A DNA stretch of 64,000 nucleotides from HK1 sp965220535 (GTDB taxonomy: Bacteria > Pseudomonadota > Gammaproteobacteria > HK1). Positions 48,701 to 60,520 of this stretch are shown here, piece after piece. The stretch lies in the NCBI GenBank assembly GCA_965220535.1, contig OZ244833.1:3286001-3350000 (forward strand), written 5' to 3'. The translations under genes were made by a program, and so were the position numbers. Numbering within the stretch: position 1 is the stretch's first letter; every line of letters starts with the position of its first letter. The notes beneath the pieces were generated by a model, which saw only the letters and a list, made by a program, of their open reading frames with translations, was not told the origin of the DNA and made no database searches.

Positions 48701-51700
48701 CGATGCCTTGAGCGAGAGTGCGGATATAACCATTTCCTCGTCGGGCGGCGGTTTCGACGGCCTGAGCGAGAATGTGAGGGTCTATGTAACGGATAACGAC
48801 TCCGAGGGATTGACGCTCTCGTCGACCGAGCTGGATATCAACGAGGGTGCCAATACCACTTTCACGGTCAAACTGGCGAGTTCGCCGAGCGCGAATGTGA
48901 CGGTGACCTTGACCCAGCCGACCAACACCGACGTGACGGTGGACACCGATACCGCTACGTCCGGCAATCAGAATACGTTGACCTTCATGACATCCAACTG
49001 GCAAAACCCCCAGACGGTGAGGGTGAGCGCCGGCCAAGACGACGATACCGAGGACGATACAGCGACCATCGCGTTGAACGCTTCCGGCGGTGGCTACGAC
49101 AATCTGAGAGGCAATGTGGCCGTCGATGTGATGGACGACGACGAGGGGACGTTGGACCTCCCGTCGGAAGCCGTGGCTGTCACCGAAGGGAGCAGCGAGA
49201 CCTTCGAGGTGAAGTTGTCGGCGCAGCCGAGCGCGAACGTGACGGTGACCTTGACCCAGCCGAGCAACGCCGACGTGACGGTGGACACCGATACCGCTAC
49301 GTCCGGCAATCAGGATACGTTGACCTTCACGGCCTCCGACTGGGAAAACCCCCAGACGGTGAGCGTGAGCGCCGCCCAAGACGACGATCACTTGGACGAG
49401 GACACGAGCATCTCCCTTTCATCCTCCGGCGGTGGTTATGACGGTGCGAGAGGCATGGTGAGCGTCGACGTGACAGACGACGACGAGCCGACATTCGCCA
49501 TCCCGGAGACCGTGAACGTCGACGAGGGCGGCAGCGCCACCTTCAAGGTGAAGTTGGGGGCGGTCCCGACCGGGGATGTTTCGGTGATGCTGGCTCAGCC
49601 GAGCAATACCGACGTGACGGTGGATACCGATACCGAGGAGGCCGACAACCAAAATACCTTGGCGTTCACGACCGACAACTGGAACGAGGAGCAGACGGTG
49701 ACGGTGAGCGCCGCTCGCGACGACGACGCCTGGAACGACAGCGCGACGATTTCCTTTTCGGCGACGGGCGGCGGTTTCGACGATTCCACCGGCGATGTGA
49801 GCGTCGAAGTTGCGGACGACGACGAAGAAGCGCTGACCCTGCCCTCGGCTGCCGTGAATGTCACCGAGGGTGCCGCCGGTAGTCGCACCTTCTCGGTGAA
49901 ACTGGCGACGCGGCCGAGCGATGATGTTTTGGTGACGCTGACCCAGCCGAGCAATACCGACGTCAAGGTGGATACCGACACGTCCACGAACGGCCATCAG
50001 AATACCTTGACCCTCAACGCCGGCAACTGGAGTACGGGCCTGCCGGTGACCGTCAGCGCCGCCGAAGACGACGATGCTGCGGACGATACCGGCGTGAGCA
50101 TCTCCGTTACGGCATCGGGCGGCGGTTACGACGATGAGACCGGCACCGTGATGGTCAAGGTGACGGATAACGACGAGGAGGCCCTGGCCCTCTCGTCGGA
50201 CGATTTGACTATCGCCGAGGGCGGCAGCGGCGGCTTCATGGTGAAACTCGATACCTTGCCGAGCGGGACGGTGACGGTGAGCTTGGCCCAGCCGAGCAAT
50301 ACCGACGTGAGGGTCGACAAGACATCGCTGACCTTCACCGCCGACGACTGGAATGTCGAGCAGGCGGTAGGAGTGAGCGCGGGCCAAGACCACGATGCTT
50401 GGGACGATACCGGCGTGAGCATCTCGATCTCGGCATCGGGCGGCGGCTACGACGACGTGAGCGACACCGTCGCCGTCGAAGTGAGGGACGACGACGAGGA
50501 AGGGCTGACCCTTCTCCCGGCGACGACCGTGAGTCTCGAAGAAGGGGGCGCCGGCACCTTTTCGGTGAAGTTGGCGACGCTGCCGAGCGCGACGGTCACG
50601 TTGACCTTCACCCAGCCCCTCGATGACGACGTGAGGGTGGATACCGACACGTCCATGACGGGCAATCAGAATACTTTGACATTCACCAGCACCACCGACG
50701 CCCAAGGCGGCTGGAACATGCCCAAGACGGTGATAGTGAACGCAGCCCAAGACGCCGATGCCACGGACGAGCGCACGAGCGTTTCGATGTCGGCCGCAGG
50801 TGGCGGCTACGACAACGTCAGCGAGAAGACCCTGAACATCGCCGTGTCGGACGACGAAGAGGCGCAGCTCGTCTTCTCGAGCGACGATTTGAATGTCGAC
50901 GAGGGCGGCTTCGTCGACTTCACGGTGAAGTTGGCGGCCTCGCCGAGCGCGGATGTGAGAGTGACGCTGACCCAACCGAGCAATGACGACGTGACGCTCG
51001 ACAAGACCTCGCTGACCTTTAAGAGCACCACTTGGAATAACGCGCAGACGGTCCGGGTGAACGCCGCCGAAGACCACGATACCGCCGACGAGAGCACAAG
51101 CATTTCCCTGTCGGCGACCGGCGGCGACTATGCGGGCGCGGCCGGATTGGTGAGAGTCGACGTAAGCGATGACGACGAGGAGGCTTTGCGGCTGCCGTCG
51201 GACAGATTGAGCGTCGACGAGGGGGAAAACGTTGCCTTCATGGTGAGGCTGGAGACCCAGCCGAGCGCGGATGTGAGAGTGACGCTGACCCCGCCGAGCA
51301 ATACCGACGTGACAATCGACAAGACCTTGTTGACCTTCACGAACACCACTTGGGAGGAAGAGCAGACGGTGACCGTCAGCGCGGGCGAGGACCCCGACGC
51401 CTCCGACGAGAGGGCGAGCATCTCGATTTCCGCCGCCGGCGGTGGCGGTGGCTACGACAACCTCGGCGGCAGCGTGGGTGTCGATGTTGCGGACAACGAC
51501 GAGGAGGCATTGGTCTTCAATTCGGAGTCTTTGAGCATCACCGAAGGCGAAAGCGGCGAGTTCAAGGTGAAGTTGGCGACCCTGCCGAGCGAGACGGTGA
51601 GGGTGACTTTCACCCAGCCGAGCAACGGCGACGTGACGCTCGATACCGACTCCACCACGGACGGCAATCAGAACACGCTCGACTTCACCATCGGCAACTG

Positions 51701-54700
51701 GAATACGGATCAGACGGTGAGGGTGAGTGCGGCCGAGGACGACGATCTGACGGAGGACAGCGCGACCATCGCCGTTTCGGCCTCGCGCGGTGGCTACGAC
51801 AGCGTCAGCAAGAGCATGAGCGTCACCGTGCCAGATAACGACAGCGCGGGCCTGACGGTTTCGCCGACCGATTTGGATATCGACGAGGGAGAACATGGCA
51901 ACTTCACGGTGAGGCTGACGCAGCAGCCGAGCGCGACGGTGAGGGTGACGCTGACCCAGCCGAGCAATGCCGACGTGAGGGTCGACAAGACCACGTTGAC
52001 CTTCGGCCAAACCAACTGGAATCAACTTCAGACGGTGCGAGTGAACGTCGCCCAGGACGGCGATGCCTCCGACGAGAGCACGAGCGTTTCCCTTTCGGCG
52101 TCGGGCGGCGGTTATAACGTGAGCGAAAGCGTCCGCGTCGACGTGACGGATGACGACGAAGATGCTTTGGTCCTGCCGCCGGACGACTTGCAGATCGGCG
52201 AGGGGAAAAGCGGGGCATTCACGGTGCGGTTGGCGACGCAGCCGAGCGCGACGGTGACGGTGAGGCTGACCCAGCCGAGCAACGCCGACGTCATGGTCGA
52301 TACCGACCCCGACACGGCGGGCAACCAGAACACCCTGTCCTTCACGAATACCACTTGGCGCGACGCCCGCACGGTGGCGGTGGCGGTGAGCGAAGACGAC
52401 GATGCCGCGAACGAGAGCGCGAGCATCGCCGTCAGCGCCTCGGGCGGTGGCTACGATAATTTGAACGGCACCGTGAATGTCAAGGTGAGCGATGACGATA
52501 GCCAAGCCTTGGTCGCCCCGGAGTCCTTGAGCATCACCGAAGGCGCCGGCGGTAGCTTCGATGTGAAGTTGGCGACGCTGCCGAGCGCGAGCGTGAGGGT
52601 GTTCTTGACGCAGCCAAGCAACAATCCGGATGTAACGATAGACAAGGACTCGCTGATCTTCACGCGGGATAACTGGAACGTCGGGCAGGCGGTGGCGGTG
52701 AGCGCGAGCGAAGACGAGGATACCGCCCAAGATATCACGACCCTTTCCCTGAGGGCTTCGAACCTCGATTCATCTTCGGATAGCGGTTACGACGGTATCA
52801 GCGACACCGTGAGGATCGAGGTGACGGATAACGACAGCCCGGGCCTGACCGTCTCCCCGGGGGATTTGGAGATCGTCGAGGGGGTCAGCGCCGTATTCTC
52901 GGTGCAGTTGGCCAGACCCCCGAGCGACGATGTAACAGTGACGCTGACCCCGCCGAGCAATACCGACGTAAGAATCGACAAGACATCGCTGATCTTTACC
53001 ACCTCCAACTGGAATACGGGCCAAGCGGTGAGGGTGAGCGCCGCCCAAGACGACGATACCGACAACGACGATGCGAGGATCTTTTATACGGCCTCGGGCG
53101 CCGACTACGGGGGTGTCGCCGGCAGCGTGACGGTCGAGGTGATCGATGACGATGACTCTCTGATAACGCTTCCCGGGAATATCCAAGGCGCGATCGTCGC
53201 AACTCCCGAGAACCTTCGACTCGAAGAGGGTTCGTCGAGTCCCATCGCAGTCAAGCTCTACGGCGTCGTCCCGACATCGAACGTCACCGTGGTGCTGACG
53301 ACGAGCGATCGGGATATCACGCTCTCGCCGGGATCGCTGACCTTCACGCCATCCGATTGGGACGAAGATCAAACCGTCGCCGTCACAGCGGCGAACGATG
53401 CCGATAGCGTCGACGATACCGGCACCATCACCTTGGCCGCCACCGGTATCGATATCCCCTCGAAGCAAGTGGCGTTCAGCGTGATCGACGATGACGATCC
53501 CCCGCCCCCGCCTCCGGTGGGCGCTCGAGGATCGATCACCGTGGCACCCGCTGCCCTCGTGCTCAGCGAGGGATCGTCGAGGACCTTCACCGTCGGTCTT
53601 CGAGGGAGCGAGCCGGACGATGATGTCGTCGTCGGCTTGAGCAAGACCAACGACGATGTCACGATATCACCGCTGTCGCTGACCTTCACCCCGTCGAATT
53701 GGGACGAAGAGCAAAGCGTCACCTTGACCTTGGCGGTGGATGACGACAAGCAAGACGATACCGACACCATCACCTTGGCCGCCACCGGCGGCGGCTATGA
53801 CGGGGCGATGCAGTCCCTGAGGGTGGCGGGCATCGACAACCCCGGCAGGATAGAAGTCAGTCCCGGGAGCGTCGAACTGACCGAAGGCGGTTCATCGGTA
53901 TCTTTTACGGTCGGTCTCGGCGTCGAACCGCTCGATACCCAAGTGGTCATCGTCTCGCTGACGAGTTCGAACCCGGGCATCGAGTTCACCCCCTCCTCCC
54001 TCGTCTTCATGGCGAACGCTTGGAAACAAGGCCAAAGCGTCAGCGCCCGAGCGGCGGCCGACAGCAATCGCCAAGGCGGTTTGGATATCATCACGTTGGC
54101 CGCCAACGGCGGGAACTACTCGAGCGTGCGCCGGACGGTCTCGGTGGTCTATATCGAAGACGGTTCGGGGCAGGAGCCGGCGAGCCTGTCGGATCCGATC
54201 AAGGCCCAAGCCTTGGCGATCCCGCCGGCGGTCGCCGGGGATCAGTCCACCTTGTTCATCGCATGCAAACAAGATCGTCCGTGCACGGTCATACTCGATT
54301 GCGCGGCGCAAAGCGACGGTTCGGCATTCCAAGGCACCCTCCCCGAGGCGATCCCGGCGCGGGGGGTCCGAAGGCTGACGACGGCGGATATCGAGACCTA
54401 CACCGGGGGTTCGTGGTCCGGCAAGGGTCGCTTGGGATGTGCCCTTCGAAGCAAGGACGAAGTCGCCTCCCAAGTCTGGACGCGTTCGGGAGACGGGGTT
54501 TTGGTCAACAACAGCGGCTATATCCGCAGTTATCCCGAGGGCGATGGCTATCGGGCGGATATCGAGTCGATCACCTCCCCCGACGGTTTCGAGAAATCGA
54601 ATATCCGCATTCGGTGCACGGCATCGGGTGGCGAGAACTGCACGAGCACCCGTTTCGAATGCTACGAGGACGACGGGGTTCGCCACGACAGCGCTTCTTT

Positions 54701-54908
54701 CGATATCGCGGCGTCGAGCGTGCGCCACCTGCAAAGCGAGGAGCTGGCTTCGATGATCGGCCATCGCTGGCGGGGGATGGAGTTGGCGTGCGAGCTGCGC
54801 TCGGACGCTTCGTTCACGGTGCAGATACTGACGCGCACCGGCGGCGGCGGGGCCTTGGTCAACAACAGCGGCGGTGGCGGTGCGAGGATCGGATTGAGCG
54901 GCGGTTAA
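45705..54908 (+). CDS. Giant secreted Calx-beta repeat adhesin-like protein
   Basis: A 3067-residue protein. A Sec signal peptide (KRIGKFTFGSVGYGLVFGLF, cleavage near SSAQA) is followed by about 25 Calx-beta-like repeats of ~100 residues, each with an EG turn (LTMNEGGTGTINIKL) and an acidic calcium-binding-like segment (AAEDDD, ESATI, SGGGYD). Units 4-6 and 7-9 are an in-frame duplication with a 984-bp period. The last ~230 residues (from about 2831) are the shared module: CKQDRPCTVILDC, GCALRSKDEVASQVWTRSGD, IRCTASGGENCTSTRFEC, ACELRSDASFTVQILTRTGG. There are no RTX nonapeptides, LapA-type retention domain, LPXTG or autotransporter barrel, so type I secretion is not indicated; the module may act in surface display. 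A ribosome site AAAGGAAAGAAGG precedes the ATG. Confidence 0.93.
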   Translation: MKRIGKFTFGSVGYGLVFGLFASAMTLPSLSSAQAPSLFVATENLPNDVFLLQEGRTNSLFLVVKPNTQPSGNVTITAGTPSNPDLELSSPNGDSPPTVMYTTTSWDSYPWPVFTVKAAEDADTLDEDVTIVFSASGGGYAGVTGTAKIRILDNDKIIYSPTSFTMDEGGTATVSVKLAEQPSEDATVYLWYRRLIPIGGHAGRLSFDRERLTFTSANWNVNQQITVTAAEEDGDYGDDSNHRLYLSLVGKNRSPYGTVSITMRDNDRNLVLSKKRLDLLEGETDSFDVKLTTLPSANVSVTLTQPSNPDVRVNKTELTFTPSNWDKNQTVNVSVATDSDGLNENASISLSASGGGYNSASHRGSVNVNIMDRTNLLVFPPAQADLTRITEGTSNTTVPALSLARQPTGDVTVTIAQPSNPDLTVDKTSLTFTTRNWKTLQFVGMNAAQDDDSADESTDIVFRASGGGFDGVSRTETITIVDDDLIVLSPTTLTMNEGGTGTINIKLKNQPSENTTVTLESSYGTIAPSGDNPGRISFGPKTFTFTSANWNVNQQITVTATEDDSNYIDNRYRILFLPNGPDEEPFIRYVIEVKDNDRNLVLSTKRMNLFEGDTDNSFDVKLTSQPSANVSVTLTSNNTDVTLNKTMLTFTPSNWHMDQTVNVSVATDSDSLNENATISIAASDGGYDGLSDSVYVDVTDHANLLVFPPAQADLTKITEGTSNTTVPALSLARKPTGNVTVTITQPSNTDLTVDKTLLTIKPGDWKTLQFVGMNAAQDDDSADESADIVFRASGGGFDGTSRTVRITIVDDDLIVLSPTTLTMNEGGTGTINIKLKNQPSENTTVTLESSYGTIAPSGDNPGRISFGPKTFAFTSANWNVNQQITVTATEDNSNYIDNRYRILFLPNGSGELPFIRYVIEVKDNDRILNISQKSFNITEGDTSKFFNVKLPSQPSADVSVTLSSNNTDVTVDKTMLTFTRDDWSENQSQRVNLSVAEDNDALSESADITISSSGGGFDGLSENVRVYVTDNDSEGLTLSSTELDINEGANTTFTVKLASSPSANVTVTLTQPTNTDVTVDTDTATSGNQNTLTFMTSNWQNPQTVRVSAGQDDDTEDDTATIALNASGGGYDNLRGNVAVDVMDDDEGTLDLPSEAVAVTEGSSETFEVKLSAQPSANVTVTLTQPSNADVTVDTDTATSGNQDTLTFTASDWENPQTVSVSAAQDDDHLDEDTSISLSSSGGGYDGARGMVSVDVTDDDEPTFAIPETVNVDEGGSATFKVKLGAVPTGDVSVMLAQPSNTDVTVDTDTEEADNQNTLAFTTDNWNEEQTVTVSAARDDDAWNDSATISFSATGGGFDDSTGDVSVEVADDDEEALTLPSAAVNVTEGAAGSRTFSVKLATRPSDDVLVTLTQPSNTDVKVDTDTSTNGHQNTLTLNAGNWSTGLPVTVSAAEDDDAADDTGVSISVTASGGGYDDETGTVMVKVTDNDEEALALSSDDLTIAEGGSGGFMVKLDTLPSGTVTVSLAQPSNTDVRVDKTSLTFTADDWNVEQAVGVSAGQDHDAWDDTGVSISISASGGGYDDVSDTVAVEVRDDDEEGLTLLPATTVSLEEGGAGTFSVKLATLPSATVTLTFTQPLDDDVRVDTDTSMTGNQNTLTFTSTTDAQGGWNMPKTVIVNAAQDADATDERTSVSMSAAGGGYDNVSEKTLNIAVSDDEEAQLVFSSDDLNVDEGGFVDFTVKLAASPSADVRVTLTQPSNDDVTLDKTSLTFKSTTWNNAQTVRVNAAEDHDTADESTSISLSATGGDYAGAAGLVRVDVSDDDEEALRLPSDRLSVDEGENVAFMVRLETQPSADVRVTLTPPSNTDVTIDKTLLTFTNTTWEEEQTVTVSAGEDPDASDERASISISAAGGGGGYDNLGGSVGVDVADNDEEALVFNSESLSITEGESGEFKVKLATLPSETVRVTFTQPSNGDVTLDTDSTTDGNQNTLDFTIGNWNTDQTVRVSAAEDDDLTEDSATIAVSASRGGYDSVSKSMSVTVPDNDSAGLTVSPTDLDIDEGEHGNFTVRLTQQPSATVRVTLTQPSNADVRVDKTTLTFGQTNWNQLQTVRVNVAQDGDASDESTSVSLSASGGGYNVSESVRVDVTDDDEDALVLPPDDLQIGEGKSGAFTVRLATQPSATVTVRLTQPSNADVMVDTDPDTAGNQNTLSFTNTTWRDARTVAVAVSEDDDAANESASIAVSASGGGYDNLNGTVNVKVSDDDSQALVAPESLSITEGAGGSFDVKLATLPSASVRVFLTQPSNNPDVTIDKDSLIFTRDNWNVGQAVAVSASEDEDTAQDITTLSLRASNLDSSSDSGYDGISDTVRIEVTDNDSPGLTVSPGDLEIVEGVSAVFSVQLARPPSDDVTVTLTPPSNTDVRIDKTSLIFTTSNWNTGQAVRVSAAQDDDTDNDDARIFYTASGADYGGVAGSVTVEVIDDDDSLITLPGNIQGAIVATPENLRLEEGSSSPIAVKLYGVVPTSNVTVVLTTSDRDITLSPGSLTFTPSDWDEDQTVAVTAANDADSVDDTGTITLAATGIDIPSKQVAFSVIDDDDPPPPPPVGARGSITVAPAALVLSEGSSRTFTVGLRGSEPDDDVVVGLSKTNDDVTISPLSLTFTPSNWDEEQSVTLTLAVDDDKQDDTDTITLAATGGGYDGAMQSLRVAGIDNPGRIEVSPGSVELTEGGSSVSFTVGLGVEPLDTQVVIVSLTSSNPGIEFTPSSLVFMANAWKQGQSVSARAAADSNRQGGLDIITLAANGGNYSSVRRTVSVVYIEDGSGQEPASLSDPIKAQALAIPPAVAGDQSTLFIACKQDRPCTVILDCAAQSDGSAFQGTLPEAIPARGVRRLTTADIETYTGGSWSGKGRLGCALRSKDEVASQVWTRSGDGVLVNNSGYIRSYPEGDGYRADIESITSPDGFEKSNIRIRCTASGGENCTSTRFECYEDDGVRHDSASFDIAASSVRHLQSEELASMIGHRWRGMELACELRSDASFTVQILTRTGGGGALVNNSGGGGARIGLSGG
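46831..48485 (+). repeat. 984-bp in-frame tandem duplication within the giant gene
   Basis: The block starting tattggtgttccccccggct at 46831 recurs at 47815, with high identity persisting through 48485 (copy 1 runs to about 47500 before the third unit diverges). The 984-bp period is 328 codons, three Calx-beta units, so copy-number change would keep the frame. Confidence 0.85.
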
Positions 54909-55307
54909 AACGCCGCTCGGTCTGTCGATCGTCGAGCAGGGAGCGAGTCGAGACGGGAGTGTCTCGTCGAAAAAATCGCTCGCTCTTACCTTGCCGGGGG
55001 CGAGTGCGTATCGGGCGTTCGGCAGCGGTAGCGGTAGCGGTGGTATATAGCCCCCGATAGGCGTTCGTCTCGCATCTTCGAGTCAATCTCGATTCCAAGC
55101 AATGCCTTCCGGGCGATCCTTTTACCCGATCGGATCGCCCGGTCGGACCGCCCGGTCGATGCCGATCGTGTCGGAAAAGGGAAGCAAAAGATCGAGGCCG
55201 CGGCGCGAGACGATATCGACGAGATCAACCGGAGAACGACCAAGTGCCGTTGCCGATCGAGACGAATTTCACGGACTCGGTCCAAGCCTTTTTTAGGGAT
55301 TTACATA
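54909..55307. other. Gene-free stretch after the giant gene
   Basis: About 400 bp. It has short tandem units (ggtagc near 55025; atcgcccggtcgg near 55135-55160) and no convincing gene or strong terminator. Confidence 0.4.
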
Positions 55308-55510
55308 TCAGTGCATCCATCGATGAATGAGGATGTTCCGATCGCCCTTCCTCCCCTCGTCAAAGATGCGTAGGTCAGCCGCTTTCCCGATGCGCCTTTG
55401 CGAAAGGGCAAGGATGCGGTCGATAGTATCGATGCGACAGTTCCCTTCGTTCGAAGGGAAGGTGAACTCGTCGATGTACCGGTGGCAGTGCTTGGCCTGT
55501 AGCGCCCTAG
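55308..55510 (-). pseudogene. C-terminal fragment of an IS1595/ISXO2-type transposase
   Basis: The minus-strand frame reads ALQAKHCHRYIDEFTF, then NEGNCRIDTIDRI and IGKAADLRIF, the usual C-terminal end of ISXO2-like DDE transposases (AKHLQRYxDEFTFR...). The catalytic core is absent here. It is separated from a matching N-terminal piece (56824-57060) by an IS3-type remnant. Confidence 0.65.
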
Positions 55511-55569
55511 GGTTATCGAGACACTTTCGAATTATGCGGCCGTCCGGGTTTCGTCCATCGCCCCTCGTC

Positions 55570-56690
55570 CACCGCTCCTCCTCGCCTGAACTGGCTCGAC
55601 AGAGCGTTGTCCGTGGCGTTCGATCAACCAGACTTGGTTGTAGCAATCTTTGAACTCAGACAGTGCCTGCTGCAACGCTTAGATGGTCCACAGGGGTTTT
55701 AGCCAGAGCAAGTTCTCCTTCGAGGTGCGGATAAAGCGCTCGGCACATCCATTGCCTTCTTCGGGAACGGACAAAGGACGGCGACGAGGTGATCTTTGCC
55801 CCAGAGATCTCGCCCCAGAGATCTCGTCAAAGGAAGTCGCGACCGATGGACTGCGAGCCGTTGTCATGGCGGATGCTCAATCCTGTCGCCACCCCCTCGC
55901 CGATGGCTCCGAAGCGCTCGGAAGTGCTCCCTAGCGGACCGGCTCCAACGCTTCGAAGAGCGTGCCTCGCGTGGCCGCGTGTTTGACCGACGCAACTCGC
56001 CGAACAACGGGCGACCGCCACGAAGACACGGACCTGCTGCTAAGTCCCGAGAACCATCGTTGTCATGTCGGTGCCCCACATCTCATACCCTCGAAGGCAC
56101 GATTATTCCATCATGAGCCCGAGGGCCATTGCGGTCCTCGGCATGGCTTGGCGAGCAAACCATTCCCGCGCATGAGTAGCAAAAGCCGCGCCTTCGATGT
56201 GTGAATCTTCTCGCGTTGCAAGCGCACCCGCACCTTGCGATAGCCCTCGCCATGGAACGGGACAGTCCGCGATCACCTGCCTGATCTTTTCGATCGGTTC
56301 CGGATCGGGCATCGACTCGCATAGACCTAAGCCAGCGGCGCGGGACTTGGTTGTCCGACCCCGCTTTCAGATCACCGTACACGCCGGAGCGACTCATCTT
56401 CCAAACTTGGCAGACCCGCAAGACACCGTAGGCCTTTATCGTGGAGGAAAGTGATGACGGTGCTCATCGCTTTGACCTGCGCGGCGCAAAAGGGCGGCTA
56501 CACCTCCAAGCTCTCGATCTTCTCGTCAAGAAGCCCGATCATCATGGTCTGTTCGCCCACCTTGGTGCGTAGCCGGTTGTTCTCCACATCTCGGGCGTCG
56601 CGAGCACGAGACTGCAAGCTATCAAGATACAGACTCACTTCGATAACCCTCTCTCGCCGGCGGCTGACATCGGCGGCTGTCACCTAAGAA
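55570..56690 (-). mobile_element. Decayed IS3-family element (orfA and orfB remnants)
   Basis: On the minus strand, orfA is seen as DVSRRRERVIEVSLYLDSLQ and RLRTKVGEQTMMIGLLDEKI (56498-56683). orfB is seen in several frames: RVCQVWKMSRSGVYGD, then LSIRHDNGSQSIGRDF, EGNGCAERFIRTSKENLLWL, and ALQQALSEFKDCYNQVWLIE ending RHGQRS near 55610. Several frameshifts and stops make it inactive. It sits inside an IS1595-type remnant. Confidence 0.75.
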
Positions 56691-56823
56691 ATTCCGGGCG
56701 ATGAGCTCCATGTCCACACCCTTCATCACCCGCAGCGCAGTCTCTTCGCCTAGGCGACGCCGTCATTCGTCGCTTCCCGGTCGAAGACCGATCCTCTCCA
56801 AGCGACGTCTTCGCATCTTTGGA

Positions 56824-57112
56824 TCATGCGTGGCCCTCATGCTCTTTTTTCATCGTGAAGTCACTCCTTTGTCCCATAAGATCAGATCTTGATGAGTGTC
56901 TCGAATAACTCCAAGGCGGGGGAGGCGCTTCGGGCAGGTGGGCTCGTCGTCCCGGATCGACTGCTCGATGAAGGAACGGGCGCAAGGCTTCGTCCGGAAA
57001 TCGCTCGTGAAACTGCAGCAGGCTTAGCGTCACGGCCTTTTTCTTCTGTTTTTCTGGCATGGCTTTCCCTCTATCCGGTTCGACAATCAGAGGATTGTGC
57101 GATAGGAGGTTG
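56824..57112 (-). pseudogene. N-terminal fragment and left end of an IS1595-type element
   Basis: From an ATG at 57060 the frame reads MPEKQKKKAVTLSLLQFHER FPDEA, almost the same as the copy at 63790 (MQEKAKKKALTPSVLQSHER FPDEA). The flank ttcgacaatcagaggattgt before the ATG is identical in both copies and probably marks the element end. The rest of the transposase is missing. Confidence 0.7.
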
Positions 57113-57182
57113 CACATGTATATAATCCCCCTTTTTTCGTTCTCGGCGAGGCGGCTTTCGGCTTTGTCGAAAAGCGCCTCGG

Positions 57183-59288
<2,106 letters not shown>

Positions 59289-59602
59289 GAAGAAAATATC
59301 CGTGAAGCCCGGATCATCGATCTGATCATCGGCCGGATCATCGGCCCGATCATCGATAAAGAATCGACAGCAAGTCGATCCCGAGGATGCTGCCGAACGA
59401 TGTATCGTATAGCGATGTATCGTATGTTAATGTCAGGTGGCGATGGATGCGGCCGGATATCCGTGAATTCCGTGCGATCCATCCTCGTCGCTACCCGTCC
59501 TCGTCGCTACAATGCTCTTCTTGTTTCCCGAAGGCGGTGGCCGATCGGAAAAAGATCCGCTTGATCGGATATCCCGAAGTCCGAATCGAAAGGAGTTCAG
59601 AC
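59289..59602. other. Divergent intergenic region with short tandem repeats
   Basis: It contains a 12-bp unit gatcatcgg(cc/at) repeated four times (59312-59359), a 15-bp unit cgatgtatcgtatag-like pair near 59396-59425, and tcctcgtcgctac twice near 59481-59511. Promoters of ppk and the hydrolase presumably lie here. Confidence 0.6.
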
Positions 59603-60520
59603 ATGCAAAGTCCATCGGCAGAAGGAGTGAGGAAGCGCCGGATGACGGCGGCGGATTTCGATCAGGAGCTGTTGGATCTCTACGACTTTTACGCCCACGG
59701 CAAGATCACCAAGCGCGAGTTCCTTGACCGAGCGGGGAAGTTCGCCGTCGCCGGTTTGGGCGCGACGACGCTTTTGAGCATGCTCTCGCCGGATTACGCC
59801 TTGGCCGAGCAGGTCGGCTTCAACGACCCCGATATCACGGCCAAGTACATCGTCTATCCCTCGCCGAATGGCCATGGCGAAGTGCGCGGCTATCTGGTGG
59901 CGCCGGCGAATGCCGCCGATTCGAAGGCCGCCGTCGTGGTGGTGCACGAAAACCGCGGCCTCAATCCCTATATCGAGGATGTGGCGCGGCGGGTCGCAAA
60001 GGCCGGTTTCATCGCCTTGGCGCCGGATGGCTTGACCAGCGTGGGAGGCTATCCGGGCAACGACGCCGAAGGGCGAGCGTTGCAGCGCACCGTCGATCGC
60101 GAGAAGTTGATGAACGATTTCTTCGCCGCTTACGAGTTCCTCGCCGACCACGAAGACACCACGGGCAAGGTCGGGTGCGTCGGTTTTTGCTATGGCGGCG
60201 GGGTCTGCAACGCGCTGGCGGTGGCTTATCCCGAACTCGCAGCGTCGGTGCCTTTTTACGGTCGCCAAGCCCGCGCCGAGGATGTTCCGAGGATTCGAGC
60301 GCCCTTGCTTTTGCAATACGCCGAGCGAGATCAGCGCATCAATCAGGGCTGGCCGGCTTACGAAGCGGCTTTGAAAGAGCATGGCAAGACCTATACCGCG
60401 CATATCTACCCGGGCGTCAACCATGGCTTCCACAACGATTCGACACCCCGCTACGACGCGGCGGCCGCCGAGCTCGCTTGGGAGCGCACCATCGCGTTTT
60501 TCAACGCCCACCTGCTCTAG
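59603..60520 (+). CDS. Dienelactone hydrolase family protein with Tat-like leader
   Basis: A 305-residue alpha/beta hydrolase of the dienelactone hydrolase family (E. coli YghX-like). The Cys-Asp-His triad is C196 (GFCYGGG), D243 (ERDQR) and H274 (NHGF), with the conserved glutamate in VVVVHENRG. The N-terminal ~68 residues contain a hydrophobic segment (FAVAGLGATTLLSMLSPDYA) preceded by a basic KREFLDRAGK stretch, suggesting export or membrane association, though there is no twin arginine. AAAGGAG lies 6 nt before the ATG. With the dioxygenase at 16 kb it could belong to aromatic degradation, but the loci are far apart. Confidence 0.9.
   Translation: MQSPSAEGVRKRRMTAADFDQELLDLYDFYAHGKITKREFLDRAGKFAVAGLGATTLLSMLSPDYALAEQVGFNDPDITAKYIVYPSPNGHGEVRGYLVAPANAADSKAAVVVVHENRGLNPYIEDVARRVAKAGFIALAPDGLTSVGGYPGNDAEGRALQRTVDREKLMNDFFAAYEFLADHEDTTGKVGCVGFCYGGGVCNALAVAYPELAASVPFYGRQARAEDVPRIRAPLLLQYAERDQRINQGWPAYEAALKEHGKTYTAHIYPGVNHGFHNDSTPRYDAAAAELAWERTIAFFNAHLL

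Noticed and set aside
49419..52730. 1103-codon minus-strand frame inside the giant gene
   Set aside because: Its repeats are the exact antisense of the Calx-beta units; the sense strand has the signal peptide and module.
45705..54908. RTX or LapA-type adhesin secreted by a type I system
   Set aside because: No GGxGxDxUx nonapeptides, no retention module and no adjacent ABC/MFP genes; a Sec signal peptide is present instead.
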